Below the pieces are notes generated by a model, which saw only the letters and a program-made list of their open reading frames with translations, was not told the origin of the DNA and did not search any database. Position numbers and translations under genes: made by a program. Source: a virus. Taken from it: DNA of 39,906 nucleotides. This document shows, piece after piece, positions 6,464 to 12,651 of the stretch (positions within the stretch are counted from its first letter, which is position 1; the number at the start of each line of letters is the position of its first letter). Location of the stretch: the IMG/VR virus record IMGVR_UViG_3300035670_000546, positions 1-39,906 of that record; one strand, written 5' to 3'.

Positions 6464-6492
6464 TTGACAAAGCCGATACCTAATGGTAGACT
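6464..6492 (+). promoter_or_regulatory. sigma70-type promoter
   Basis: TTGACA-17-TAGACT with GCCGATACC; drives 6525. Confidence 0.8.
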
Positions 6493-6524
6493 CAGGCATA
6501 CCCAAAAAGAAAAGGAAACTAACA

Positions 6525-6716
6525 ATGGCACGAGATGGCGACTGCGTTTGTGTGATGCTTGACAATGTGACGCAAACCTTTGTTGTAACTGTTCGATCTC
6601 TGAATGGCGTTCATATTGACGCTCTGAAGCGATTGCTGCAAACAAAGCACGAGGTTATCGACATTCAACAAGTGAAAGTGACACAAAATGTAACCGATCC
6701 GAGTCGTCGCTTCTGA
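6525..6716 (+). CDS. Hypothetical protein (63 aa)
   Basis: MARDGDCVCVMLDNVTQTFV; beta-rich first half, helix HIDALKRLLQTK, then a strand. AAAGGAAACT site. Not recognised. Confidence 0.7.
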   Translation: MARDGDCVCVMLDNVTQTFVVTVRSLNGVHIDALKRLLQTKHEVIDIQQVKVTQNVTDPSRRF

Positions 6717-6741
6717 AAAAGCATGCCATACTGTCAGTTTC

Positions 6742-6780
6742 AGCCGATCCAATCGGCTCGGCCAAATGGGTATAGCCAGC
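6742..6780 (+). repeat. Dispersed double-hairpin element, copy C
   Basis: AGCCGATCCAATCGGCT, then TATAGCCAGC. Confidence 0.6.
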
Positions 6781-6784
6781 AAGA

Positions 6785-6828
6785 CTGCCATATTGGCAGC
6801 TTGGCTAGGGCGACTGCCAAAATGGCAG
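6785..6828. repeat. Paired palindrome element 11
   Basis: Arms CTGCCATATTGGCAG and CTGCCAAAATGGCAG, gap centred on CTAG. Confidence 0.9.
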
Positions 6829-6898
6829 ATGGTGCCGCTAGAGCAAAACCTGTGCCAATCGCCCAAAAACTTTTCCGAAACAGACTCAATTTTTCCGC

Positions 6899-6927
6899 TT
6901 GACAAAGCCGATACCTAATGATAGAAT
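6899..6927 (+). promoter_or_regulatory. sigma70-type promoter
   Basis: TTGACA-17-TAGAAT with GCCGATACC; drives 6956. Confidence 0.8.
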
Positions 6928-6955
6928 CACAACATACCCCAAAGGAACCCAAACA

Positions 6956-7159
6956 ATGTCGAATCTCTCTGATTGCTGTGATGCTCCGGTCGTTCACGAG
7001 GACATTTGTTCACGATGCGGTGAACACTGTGAGCCTATTTGTGGCGAGTGTCACAACAGCGGCATCGTGCGAATTGAAAACGAATGGGAAGATTGCGATT
7101 GCGGCTGCCCGTTCAATCGGTATACTGCCGAACACGTCTATGCGGACTGGATTCGGTAG
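6956..7159 (+). CDS. Cysteine-rich zinc-ribbon-like protein (67 aa)
   Basis: Begins MSNLSDCCDAPVV and carries CSRCGEHCEPICGEC and DCDCGC: ten or so Cys in paired spacing, so one or two zinc-binding knuckles are likely. The CCxAP...CsxCxEHC pattern is common in small phage zinc-ribbon proteins. Ends FNRYTAEHVYADWIR. TAG stop abuts the next -35. Probably binds nucleic acid or protein; exact role unknown. Confidence 0.75.
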   Translation: MSNLSDCCDAPVVHEDICSRCGEHCEPICGECHNSGIVRIENEWEDCDCGCPFNRYTAEHVYADWIR

Positions 7160-7188
7160 TTGACAAGTCTGGACAAGTCTGGTACACT
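7160..7188 (+). promoter_or_regulatory. sigma70-type promoter
   Basis: TTGACA-17-TACACT; an 11-bp direct repeat GACAAGTCTGG covers -35 and spacer. Drives 7217. Confidence 0.7.
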
Positions 7189-7216
7189 TCATCTCACAAC
7201 CCCCAGGAACCCCACC

Positions 7217-7603
7217 ATGTCCAGCGAAATCACCAAGCGAATCAAGCGAGAACTCCGAGAGATGGCCGAGTCCTTTTTTGAGGGAATCGCCATCCCGTCA
7301 CTCGTTGCTGTGGCCGACGAGCAAATGATCGAAGATGAGCAGTACGTTTTTGGCACAGGACTGTTCGACACGATCAAGGGCCAGCGTTACGCCGTCTGCG
7401 AAAAGCTCCTGAAGTTTGCGGGTCGTCGCCGCAAGAAGCGGGTGAGTCGATTCAAACACGACAAGAAGTATAACCCGGCTTGTGACGACCTTATGATCGT
7501 CGTAGTTGGCAAACCCGGAAGCAAGGAGCGAATCGACGCCCTTTGCGAGCAATACGCCGCAATCGGAGCAAGCGGCCACGAAGTGAGTCCGTTCAGAAAC
7601 TAG
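7217..7603 (+). CDS. Hypothetical protein (128 aa), paralogue of the gene at 142
   Basis: The ATG at 7217 follows CCCAGGAACC. An upstream TTG in the same frame lies in the promoter and is rejected. The C-terminal 60 residues (KYNPACDDLMIV, GKPGSKERIDAL, SPFRN) align with the 140-aa product at 142. The N-terminus here is a charged helix (SEITKRIKRELREMAESFFE). Basic patch GRRRKKRVSRFKH. Function unknown. Confidence 0.8.
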   Translation: MSSEITKRIKRELREMAESFFEGIAIPSLVAVADEQMIEDEQYVFGTGLFDTIKGQRYAVCEKLLKFAGRRRKKRVSRFKHDKKYNPACDDLMIVVVGKPGSKERIDALCEQYAAIGASGHEVSPFRN

Positions 7604-7628
7604 GCACCGCTGCCTAAAAAAAGGGTAT

Positions 7629-7672
7629 CTGCCAAAATGGCAGAGCCGCCACCCCGACTGCCAAAACGGCAG
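7629..7672. repeat. Paired palindrome element 12
   Basis: Arms CTGCCAAAATGGCAG and CTGCCAAAACGGCAG, gap centred on CCAC. Confidence 0.9.
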
Positions 7673-7682
7673 ACAAATTTAG

Positions 7683-7700
7683 TTTGGCACAGGATTTGCA
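7683..7700 (+). repeat. TTTGGCAC half element
   Basis: TTTGGCACAGGATTTGCA, sigma54-like half site upstream of a promoter with no coding gene after it. Confidence 0.5.
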
Positions 7701-7727
7701 CACAAAAAATTTTTTCAAGCCAACCCC

Positions 7728-7755
7728 TTGACATGACCGATACTGAGTGTAGAAT
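7728..7755 (+). promoter_or_regulatory. Promoter of a non-coding transcript
   Basis: TTGACA-16-TAGAAT with ACCGATAC in the spacer. No ORF above six codons follows. Confidence 0.7.
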
Positions 7756-7761
7756 GATGCT

Positions 7762-7907
7762 ATATCCAACCGAGTAGCTTCCAGAAAATTCAAGCATCAC
7801 GGCAGAAGCAACCTGCCATCTGAGCAAAAAGTTGGTTGTCATCTAGGCCGAGTGACGTAAAAATATTGGGTGCGTTAATTCGCGGAAACCTTATCGGCCC
7901 AATACAC
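7762..7907 (+). ncRNA. Candidate non-coding RNA, segment 1
   Basis: Region after the promoter at 7728, without coding potential. It folds: GCAACC...GGTTGT (about 7807-7838), GTCA...TGAC, and TATTGGG (7864-7870) with CCCAATA (7898-7904) enclosing GCG/CGC. May be a separate short RNA or the 5' part of the larger RNA below. Confidence 0.45.
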
Positions 7908-7935
7908 TTGACAATCAATCATAGTCTGATACAAT
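7908..7935 (+). promoter_or_regulatory. Promoter of a structured RNA
   Basis: TTGACA-16-TACAAT, start expected near 7942. Confidence 0.7.
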
Positions 7936-7941
7936 CACGAA

Positions 7942-8305
7942 ACACGCAGAGCCATCTATCGCAAGCCAAACAAGATAGCCCGTATCGAATACTGAAAAAG
8001 CCTCGCTTATAGAGGATGACGGTTGACACCCCGGCTATGGGAGTCTAAGGTACGCTTGTTTGTGAGTGGAGTAGCGACCCTCCTGCGTCATGCACAACAC
8101 GGCTAGGTTTCATCGAGGGCATAGCGTTGTGGTAGCGAGGTGAGGCTTCGTGCCGCTTGTAACTGAGCAGGATCAACAAAGTGAGCGACCTGGAAAACTC
8201 TGCCACCTTATTCCTGCAAGGCGATTCGTGCCATCGACTAGATGACCTAGGCTCTCATGCTAGATCGGTTCCTGGGTAACGTCCAGTTTGCGGGACCGCA
8301 CATTC
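7942..8305 (+). ncRNA. Candidate structured non-coding RNA (~360 nt)
   Basis: No ORF in any frame fits. Many short helices can be drawn: a long-range closing stem GCAGAG (7946-7951)/CTCTGC (8198-8203); CTATC/GATAG (7956/7974); GTAT/ATAC (7982/7989); CCTC/GAGG (8001/8012); ACGC/GCGT (8052/8085) around GGAG/CTCC; CACAAC/GTTGTG (8093/8126) stacked on GCTA/TAGC (8102/8122); CATC/GATG (8232/8241); ACCTAGG/CCTGGGT (8245/8271); GTCC/GGAC (8281/8293). I do not recognise RNase P, tmRNA, 6S or a group I intron core. Ends at palindrome element 13. Confidence 0.55.
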
Positions 8306-8349
8306 CTGCCAATTTGGCAGGCTCCCTACCGGCTATGCCAAAATGGCAG
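8306..8349. repeat. Paired palindrome element 13
   Basis: Second arm begins ATGCCA; gap centred on CTAC. Lies at the 3' end of the candidate RNA. Confidence 0.9.
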
Positions 8350-8392
8350 TTGAGCAGAGAGAAACTTGGGGCGATTTTGTAGATTTTGGGTC

Positions 8393-8421
8393 TTGACATA
8401 GCCGATATCTATTGGTAGAAT
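8393..8421 (+). promoter_or_regulatory. Promoter of a leaderless gene
   Basis: TTGACA-17-TAGAAT, spacer GCCGATATC; ATG six bases after the -10. Confidence 0.8.
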
Positions 8422-8427
8422 GAAACT

Positions 8428-8640
8428 ATGAAAATCACAAAAAAGAGCGATCTCGAATCAGGCAAACGCTGGCGACTCCTGGCAAGTGAAGCCTATTGTA
8501 CTATCCTTCGTGTTGAAAATTGGGTAAATTACCATAATCGACTAGATAAGGGTACAACTATATATTATATGATCGAAGGTGAACGTAATATCAAACAAAA
8601 GAGCCTTGAAGATTTCCTTTATATGTACGAGCCTACTTGA
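8428..8640 (+). CDS. Hypothetical protein (70 aa), leaderless mRNA
   Basis: The ATG lies exactly six bases after the -10, so the transcript should begin at or next to the start codon, and no ribosome site exists. MKITKKSDLESGKRWRLLAS, beta-rich, ends EDFLYMYEPT. The TGA stop lies in a further TTGACA (8637-8642). Not recognised. Confidence 0.75.
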   Translation: MKITKKSDLESGKRWRLLASEAYCTILRVENWVNYHNRLDKGTTIYYMIEGERNIKQKSLEDFLYMYEPT

Positions 8641-8665
8641 CAAACCAAAAACGGAGTGTATCATC

Positions 8666-8767
8666 ATGGAATGGATTTTCCACAACCCTTTCAATACTGC
8701 CGGTTTCATTACTGTTGTATTTTGTTTGGTTTATACCTTTATGGACTTCATTTCGCCACCAAAATAA
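8666..8767 (+). CDS. Single-span membrane microprotein (33 aa)
   Basis: MEWIFHNPF then a hydrophobic stretch TAGFITVVFCLVYTFMDF. Start after CGGAG nine bases upstream; the 9203 gene has the same CGGAGTxTxATCATGG context. Probably cotranscribed with 8428. Confidence 0.55.
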   Translation: MEWIFHNPFNTAGFITVVFCLVYTFMDFISPPK

Positions 8768-8772
8768 ACCAC

Positions 8773-8800
8773 TTGACAATTCGGTTTTTTCAGTTACACT
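8773..8800 (+). promoter_or_regulatory. sigma70-type promoter
   Basis: TTGACA-16-TACACT; drives 8855. Confidence 0.7.
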
Positions 8801-8819
8801 TCACCTATACGACTGCCAC

Positions 8820-8841
8820 AAGGCCGTCGCCGTTTGAGACA
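8820..8841 (+). repeat. AAGGCCGTCGCC module
   Basis: AAGGCCGTCGCCGTTTGAGA plus CA, here inside the 5' leader, just before the AGGAG ribosome site of the next gene. Confidence 0.6.
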
Positions 8842-8854
8842 GGAGAAAACTAAG

Positions 8855-9016
8855 ATGATTCGTGATGAAGATGAGATGCTTGAGGACGAGTTTGATTTTG
8901 GTACTGGTTATTCGGACGAGCCAGACTTTTCCGATTTTGAAGAAGATGACGAGTTTGACGAAGATGATTGGGAAGATGACGAGTACGAAGATTGGGGAGA
9001 CAACGAAGACTCCTGA
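8855..9016 (+). CDS. Extremely acidic microprotein (53 aa)
   Basis: About 55% Asp/Glu (e.g. EEDDEFDEDDWEDDEYEDW). AGGAGA site precedes the ATG. A DNA-mimic role, as in Ocr- or Arn-type phage anti-defence proteins, is conceivable, but there is no homology to support it. Confidence 0.65.
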   Translation: MIRDEDEMLEDEFDFGTGYSDEPDFSDFEEDDEFDEDDWEDDEYEDWGDNEDS

Positions 9017-9024
9017 CAACAAGC

Positions 9025-9068
9025 CTGCCTTTATGGCAGGCTCCCTACCCGCTCTGCCAAAATGACAG
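9025..9068. repeat. Paired palindrome element 14
   Basis: Arms CTGCCTTTATGGCAG and CTGCCAAAATGACAG, gap centred on CTAC. Confidence 0.9.
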
Positions 9069-9126
9069 ATTGTGTAGGAGAGCAAATATCGTGCCAAAGA
9101 AAATGTTTTTGGGCGAATTTTTGCTA

Positions 9127-9155
9127 TTGTGGCGGGTGGAATTGGTCGATATACT
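9127..9155 (+). promoter_or_regulatory. Variant promoter
   Basis: TTGTGG-17-TATACT, with CGGGTGG at the spacer start as in the promoter at 24215; drives 9203. Confidence 0.5.
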
Positions 9156-9202
9156 AAGTATGGCCGAAGGATCGGCTAGTAACCAACAAACGGAGTATTA
9201 TC

Positions 9203-9463
9203 ATGGTACAATGGATTGGTGTGATTCTGGCTGTATGTGGTTTTATTTATGGTGGAATTCGTGATTATCAGAACGGAACGATAAAGATTCCTTATACTTC
9301 TCAAGTTTCCCAAACTGCCGAAACTCCTCAACCTCCCCGATTTATGTATCAGTATTGTTTGATGTGCTACGACCCCAACGTCGAGAAAGTTTACTACCAA
9401 CACGCCGATGGTTCATGGAGGGATTATCCGCCACAACAGCAGAAGATTCCGATATATAACTAG
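9203..9463 (+). CDS. Membrane-anchored hypothetical protein (86 aa)
   Basis: N-terminal hydrophobic segment (QWIGVILAVCGFIYGGI, residues 3-19), then a polar, Pro/Gln/Tyr-rich domain with YCLMCYDP. Probably an inner-membrane anchor with a soluble tail. CGGAG ribosome site. Confidence 0.65.
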   Translation: MVQWIGVILAVCGFIYGGIRDYQNGTIKIPYTSQVSQTAETPQPPRFMYQYCLMCYDPNVEKVYYQHADGSWRDYPPQQQKIPIYN

Positions 9464-9465
9464 GC

Positions 9466-9493
9466 TTGACAATCTAAAATCGTATGGTACAAT
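9466..9493 (+). promoter_or_regulatory. sigma70-type promoter
   Basis: TTGACA-16-TACAAT; drives 9519. Confidence 0.8.
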
Positions 9494-9518
9494 CCACCTA
9501 TACCTAAAGGAACCAATC

Positions 9519-9710
9519 ATGTACTACGACAAGCCCAGAGTTTGCCCATGCGGATCAGGCGAAATGAGTTGGTGGGAGACGGATGCTCGTGGGATTCCAC
9601 TTGCTCGCGTTTGCCCTGAGTGCCGCGAAAAGCAACTCGCCAAGTATCGCCCAGAGGTTCTGACGAATCCGCAATATGAAACGGATGAACCGATTGAGGA
9701 ATATATCTGA
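9519..9710 (+). CDS. Small zinc-finger-like protein (63 aa)
   Basis: VCPCGSGEMSWWETDARGIP...VCPEC.EKQLAKYRPEVL.NPQY..DEPIEEY. The CxCGSGe...DARGIPL..VC..C...KL.KyRPEvL layout matches a common uncharacterised phage/bacterial family I know by sight; paired Cys suggest zinc binding. AAAGGAACC site. Confidence 0.8.
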   Translation: MYYDKPRVCPCGSGEMSWWETDARGIPLARVCPECREKQLAKYRPEVLTNPQYETDEPIEEYI

Positions 9711-9715
9711 TTCGC

Positions 9716-9743
9716 TTGACAAACTCGACCAAACTGGTACAAT
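9716..9743 (+). promoter_or_regulatory. Promoter of a leaderless gene
   Basis: TTGACA-16-TACAAT; ATG six bases later. Confidence 0.8.
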
Positions 9744-9749
9744 ACCATC

Positions 9750-9941
9750 ATGGAATACGAAGACTCAAAAGCCGCATGGCGTGGTGATCGCTCTAAGAAG
9801 TTCAAGAGTAAGCGACCCAAGAAAACCTATGGGCGTAAGGGTTGCAACTGTGGACGCTGCCGGGGTGATCGTGTGTATTGTGATACGCGTGATCGCAGCG
9901 AGGCAGATCGGCAAATTTTTGACAATCGATTTGAGGACTGA
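9750..9941 (+). CDS. Basic small protein (63 aa), leaderless mRNA
   Basis: ATG six bases after the -10. Lys/Arg-rich middle (DRSKKFKSKRPKKTYGRKG) and CNCGRCRGDRVYC with four Cys, so a nucleic-acid-binding zinc knuckle is plausible. A longer overlapping frame (from 9676) is rejected. Confidence 0.65.
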   Translation: MEYEDSKAAWRGDRSKKFKSKRPKKTYGRKGCNCGRCRGDRVYCDTRDRSEADRQIFDNRFED

Positions 9942-9985
9942 CTGCCATTATGGCAGCTTCCCTACCGCGCCTGCCAATTTGACAG
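9942..9985. repeat. Paired palindrome element 15
   Basis: Arms CTGCCATTATGGCAG and CTGCCAATTTGACAG, gap centred on CTAC. Confidence 0.9.
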
Positions 9986-10040
9986 ATACTTTGGGAAAGT
10001 ATCGCAAATACTGTGCCAAAGGCCGTCGCCGTTTGAGACA
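9985..10040. repeat. GATACTTT hairpin plus AAGGCCGTCGCC module
   Basis: Near copy of 4552-4607: hairpin, GCAAATACTGTGCCAAAGG, then AAGGCCGTCGCCGTTTGAGA. Confidence 0.6.
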
Positions 10041-10060
10041 AATTATTCAAGCAAGAGGTA

Positions 10061-10088
10061 TTGACACGCCGATAGTGTATGGTACAAT
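10061..10088 (+). promoter_or_regulatory. sigma70-type promoter
   Basis: TTGACA-16-TACAAT, spacer CGCCGATA; drives 10119. Confidence 0.8.
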
Positions 10089-10118
10089 ACCAAAACACAA
10101 CAACTCCAAGGTGATACG

Positions 10119-10286
10119 ATGGCTAAGAACAAGTATGGCAAAGTTAAGATCGAGACGAAAGCCCCCTGGAAAATTGGGACGGGCCACAAGGATTTTCGTT
10201 CCGCTGCTTGCACGATCATGGGCGACAAGCGAACCAAACGTCAACGCACGAGAAGCGCCCAAAAGAAGGGTTGGCAGGACGAATAG
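10119..10286 (+). CDS. Very basic small protein (55 aa)
   Basis: MAKNKYGKVKIETKAPWKIG, then a KRTKRQRTRSAQKK cluster. AAGGTGATACG ribosome site and own promoter support it over longer overlapping frames on both strands. Likely binds nucleic acid; no family assigned. Confidence 0.7.
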   Translation: MAKNKYGKVKIETKAPWKIGTGHKDFRSAACTIMGDKRTKRQRTRSAQKKGWQDE

Positions 10287-10292
10287 CTCTGT

Positions 10293-10338
10293 CCGAGCCA
10301 ATCCTTCGGATTCGGGTTGGATGGGTGTAGTCAGCCAA
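10293..10338 (+). repeat. Dispersed double-hairpin element, copy D
   Basis: GAGCCAATCCTTCGGATTCG then GTGTAGTCAGCC; hairpin AATCC-TTC-GGATT. Confidence 0.6.
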
Positions 10339-10343
10339 ATGGC

Positions 10344-10371
10344 TTGACATTTGAAATGTGTCTGATATAAT
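10344..10371 (+). promoter_or_regulatory. sigma70-type promoter
   Basis: TTGACA-16-TATAAT; drives 10411. Confidence 0.8.
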
Positions 10372-10410
10372 GGTGCAGAAGAGGGGTTTGGGCGATTTTG
10401 GAGAAAAATC

Positions 10411-10599
10411 ATGTGTAAGGCGTCATGGAGCTATTGTTGTGAGGACTCTATTGTAGAGGATGGGGGTCATCTGTACTGTGATATTTGTGGTGAGGAATTG
10501 GATGAGAATGGGGTTCCTTTGTTTGAGGATGATGGGGAAATTTCTGAGGATGATATCGATTATCATTACCGAAAATATTATGGTTTTGGAGCAAAGTGA
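10411..10599 (+). CDS. Acidic zinc-ribbon-like protein (62 aa)
   Basis: MCKASWSYCCEDSIVEDGGH LYCDICGEEL: CC plus CxxC, then an acidic tail (FEDDGEISEDDIDYHYRKYY). TGA overlaps the next ATG (TGATG), so the two genes are coupled. Unknown role. Confidence 0.7.
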   Translation: MCKASWSYCCEDSIVEDGGHLYCDICGEELDENGVPLFEDDGEISEDDIDYHYRKYYGFGAK

Positions 10600-10757
10600 T
10601 GCTAAAAGCCGACCAAGAATGGATGGATCTTGATACTGGTAGTATTGCTCATATTACTTATGTTGATAGTGATCATGTGATTTTTTATGTGGGTAATGAG
10701 TTTTATGATTGGGATTTTATGGATTTTTGTATGATCTATACGAGAAAACTGCCATAA
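10599..10757 (+). CDS. Microprotein ending inside a palindrome (52 aa)
   Basis: MLKADQEWMDLDTGSIAHIT, acidic/aromatic, ends YTRKLP. Last codons CTG CCA TAA are the left arm and loop of palindrome element 16, so the element supplies the stop codon. Confidence 0.6.
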   Translation: MLKADQEWMDLDTGSIAHITYVDSDHVIFYVGNEFYDWDFMDFCMIYTRKLP

Positions 10758-10792
10758 TGGCAGCTTCCCTACCACAACTGCCAAATTGACAG
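10749..10792. repeat. Paired palindrome element 16
   Basis: Arms CTGCCATAATGGCAG and CTGCCAAATTGACAG; followed by TTTCAAACGCCAACCGGC, an inverted AAGGCCGTCGCC-like module. Confidence 0.9.
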
Positions 10793-10843
10793 TTTCAAAC
10801 GCCAACCGGCTCGACTGACTCGATTTTGATTGGATTCCATCGC

Positions 10844-10871
10844 TTGACATTGCCGATACTAGTGATACAAT
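10844..10871 (+). promoter_or_regulatory. Promoter of a leaderless gene
   Basis: TTGACA-16-TACAAT with GCCGATAC; ATG six bases later. Confidence 0.8.
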
Positions 10872-10877
10872 AACTGT

Positions 10878-11267
10878 ATGATGAATAAACTTCACGTAAG
10901 ATTCCATCTCGCAGCCGGAATCAACTACAAGCAATGGCAGATTCGTGATAAGAATTCTGGGGGCGTATCCTACTACGATCCAACAGAAAACTGTCTCGTT
11001 CTTTCAAACTGTACGCTGCGAAATATGCCAGGAACGGCCAAACGAGTTTTTGAAAGCCAAGTTCGTGACGTTTCCGGCTGGATTGAGTGCGATTCGGTAA
11101 CGATTGTTCCGGCACACACACCTATGACTCAGGAGTTGATTGAAGCAACCTACGATCCCAAGATTCGCCCATACTGGTATTGTCCATCCACCGACAATAT
11201 ACTTGACAACGCAAGATTTGCACGTATAATCACGCAAGGTAGAAGAGTTTTCATTCACAAGAGGTAA
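10878..11267 (+). CDS. Hypothetical protein (129 aa), leaderless mRNA
   Basis: ATG six bases after the -10 (a second ATG follows directly). The N-terminal half reads WQIRDKNSGGVSYYDPTENC, then LVLSNCTLRNMPGTAKRVFE, resembling small phage proteins with 'W.ir......~Y~~P....~.l.nc.l.n....A.kI~' (recalled). Its 3' end contains the promoter for 11272. Confidence 0.75.
   Translation: MMNKLHVRFHLAAGINYKQWQIRDKNSGGVSYYDPTENCLVLSNCTLRNMPGTAKRVFESQVRDVSGWIECDSVTIVPAHTPMTQELIEATYDPKIRPYWYCPSTDNILDNARFARIITQGRRVFIHKR
11203..11230 (+). promoter_or_regulatory. Promoter inside the preceding gene
   Basis: TTGACA-16-TATAAT within the 3' end of the 129-aa gene; drives 11272. Confidence 0.75.
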
Positions 11268-11271
11268 AACG

Positions 11272-11484
11272 ATGATTGCACAATTTCGCAAAATGGTTGA
11301 CCGGGAAGTTTCCAACATTGCTGGCGTTGGTATTGACGATCTGCCAGATTTTGATTTGTGGAACTATTTTGACGAGGGGATGAGCCAAGAAGAGCTTCTT
11401 GAGTCTGCTCGTTGTGCTGCACGCGATCTGCTCGAAGAAGAGGGCTTTCCTTTCGATGAGGACGGGTTTGAGGATTACGAATAA
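11272..11484 (+). CDS. Acidic hypothetical protein (70 aa)
   Basis: MIAQFRKMVDREVSNIAGVG, helical then acidic (EELLESARCAARDLLEEEG, tail DEDGFEDYE). GAGGT site. Unknown. Confidence 0.75.
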   Translation: MIAQFRKMVDREVSNIAGVGIDDLPDFDLWNYFDEGMSQEELLESARCAARDLLEEEGFPFDEDGFEDYE

Positions 11485-11493
11485 GTGATCCGG

Positions 11494-11537
11494 CTGCCAT
11501 TATGGCAGCTACGCCAGCGAGACTGCCAAATTGGCAT
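11494..11537. repeat. Paired palindrome element 17
   Basis: Second arm ends CAT; gap centred on CCAG. Confidence 0.85.
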
Positions 11538-11572
11538 CGTATACTTCTCTCAAAAAACTCAAGAGCAGAGTA

Positions 11573-11600
11573 TTGACACGCCGATATTATATGATAGAAT
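11573..11600 (+). promoter_or_regulatory. sigma70-type promoter
   Basis: TTGACA-16-TAGAAT, spacer CGCCGATAT; drives 11643. Confidence 0.75.
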
Positions 11601-11619
11601 GAAGCAATCACCCACTAGG

Positions 11620-11641
11620 AAGGCCGTCGCCGCCTGAGACA
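11620..11641 (+). repeat. AAGGCCGTCGCC module
   Basis: AAGGCCGTCGCCGCCTGAGA plus CA: forms most of the leader of the next gene, ending two bases before its ATG. Confidence 0.6.
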
Positions 11642-11642
11642 T

Positions 11643-11852
11643 ATGGAAACCCTACTTGCTGAAATCTTGCTCGAATACGCCAAGACGATGATTCATATTG
11701 AGACACTTCCACACAAAACTACTGAAGAGTTTCAACTCAAAGTAGAAGCAATGCGCAGACTCACCATCGCTGAAGCTAAAAGTATTTGTGAAGCGATACG
11801 ATCAATCAAACAAAATGGGCGTTTTCTAGCTGTTGCCCCTAGTACAAACTAG
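11643..11852 (+). CDS. Helical hypothetical protein (69 aa)
   Basis: METLLAEILLEYAKTMIHIE; two amphipathic helices. The ATG directly follows the AAGGCC repeat, whose GAGA is the only ribosome-site-like sequence. Unknown. Confidence 0.7.
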   Translation: METLLAEILLEYAKTMIHIETLPHKTTEEFQLKVEAMRRLTIAEAKSICEAIRSIKQNGRFLAVAPSTN

Positions 11853-11864
11853 AACTTCTCAGTC

Positions 11865-11892
11865 TTGACAAACCCAAAACCTAGTGTATGAT
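11865..11892 (+). promoter_or_regulatory. sigma70-type promoter
   Basis: TTGACA-16-TATGAT; drives 11923. Confidence 0.7.
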
Positions 11893-11922
11893 AGAAGAAA
11901 CCAAACCCAAACGAGGTGTACG

Positions 11923-12306
11923 ATGTTGATTGCTTTGATTGTTTGTTCTGCTGCTTGCTTTCTTGCTGCTCTTGCTGTCTATAACGGTATGTTTTTGGGC
12001 GTTCACGATACGCTCTCAAATGCCCAAAAGGGTGGAGTATACTCTTTCGATTACTTGCAACCAAATAGTGGAGAGCATCATCGGCACATAGTAAAGGTGC
12101 TTGAGGTACAAAAGTTGGACGACAACACTATTAGGCGATTGAACCGCACCAGCAATTATCGTGCCAGTGATTCGATTTTCAAGCGTACTGGTACTTTGAT
12201 TCGTGCTGTTGATCCAACTGGCGAATATCGACAGTTTTATGCCGAGCGATGCGTGAGCGTTCACCGTCTTCCGCTGGGTGGGTTGCGATTTCTTGTAGGG
12301 GTGTGA
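11923..12306 (+). CDS. Membrane-anchored protein (127 aa), paralogue of 14868
   Basis: N-terminal membrane segment (MLIALIVCSAACFLAALAVY), then a basic beta-rich domain. YLQPN, RRLNRTSNYRASDSIFKRTG and YAERCVSVHRLP match YLQPT, GRIHRDSEYRANDPNFIRTR and YAERTANTRRLP in the 121-aa product at 14868. Topology suggests an inner-membrane anchor with a soluble domain; function unknown. Confidence 0.75.
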   Translation: MLIALIVCSAACFLAALAVYNGMFLGVHDTLSNAQKGGVYSFDYLQPNSGEHHRHIVKVLEVQKLDDNTIRRLNRTSNYRASDSIFKRTGTLIRAVDPTGEYRQFYAERCVSVHRLPLGGLRFLVGV

Positions 12307-12359
12307 TGGTTGAGTCGCCAGAAAAGTGTAGTTAGGATTGTAAGGGGTTGCGATCCTAG

Positions 12360-12403
12360 CTGCCATTCTGGCAGACTCCCTACCGCTACTGCCAAAATGG
12401 CAG
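12360..12403. repeat. Paired palindrome element 18
   Basis: Arms CTGCCATTCTGGCAG and CTGCCAAAATGGCAG, gap centred on CTAC. Preceded by TTGTAAGGGGTTGC, also seen near 1358. Confidence 0.9.
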
Positions 12404-12408
12404 AGAGC

Positions 12409-12436
12409 TTGACATTACGGATTCTTCTGGTATAAT
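12409..12436 (+). promoter_or_regulatory. sigma70-type promoter
   Basis: TTGACA-16-TATAAT; drives 12462. Confidence 0.75.
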
Positions 12437-12461
12437 CTATCTTATCAACCAGGGTATCGAT

Positions 12462-12542
12462 ATGCTTTTAGCTAATGCTTTTGTGGGCTACTCGTGTGTA
12501 GCTTGGGTAGTTTATACCATTTGGCTGAAATCGAAAGATTAA
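12462..12542 (+). CDS. Membrane microprotein (26 aa)
   Basis: MLLANAFVGYSCVAWVVYTI then WLKSKD: one span with a positive tail. Own promoter; weak AGGG site 10 bases upstream. Confidence 0.5.
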   Translation: MLLANAFVGYSCVAWVVYTIWLKSKD

Positions 12543-12556
12543 GACTTTGTTATAGT

Positions 12557-12615
12557 CTCTCCCAATCCTTCGGATTCGATTTTCGTGGTATAGTCAGCTA
12601 AGTCAGCGAGTCTTT
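12557..12615 (+). repeat. Dispersed double-hairpin element, copy E
   Basis: CCAATCCTTCGGATTCG, then TATAGTCAGC and a second GTCAGCGAGTC. Confidence 0.6.
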
Positions 12616-12651
12616 GGGGTCTATTGTGCAGGAAAGAAGATTGTGGGCGAC

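Noticed and set aside
5850-6470. 206-codon ORF on the minus strand
   Set aside because: It is antisense to the PD-(D/E)xK gene, runs through palindrome element 10, and has no promoter or ribosome site.
7942-8305. Group I intron in the gene-free locus
   Set aside because: No recognisable P/Q/R/S core segments and no split gene on either side.
9676-10347. 223-codon plus-strand ORF
   Set aside because: It runs across two promoters, a palindrome pair and repeat modules; the two shorter genes at 9750 and 10119 have proper start signals.
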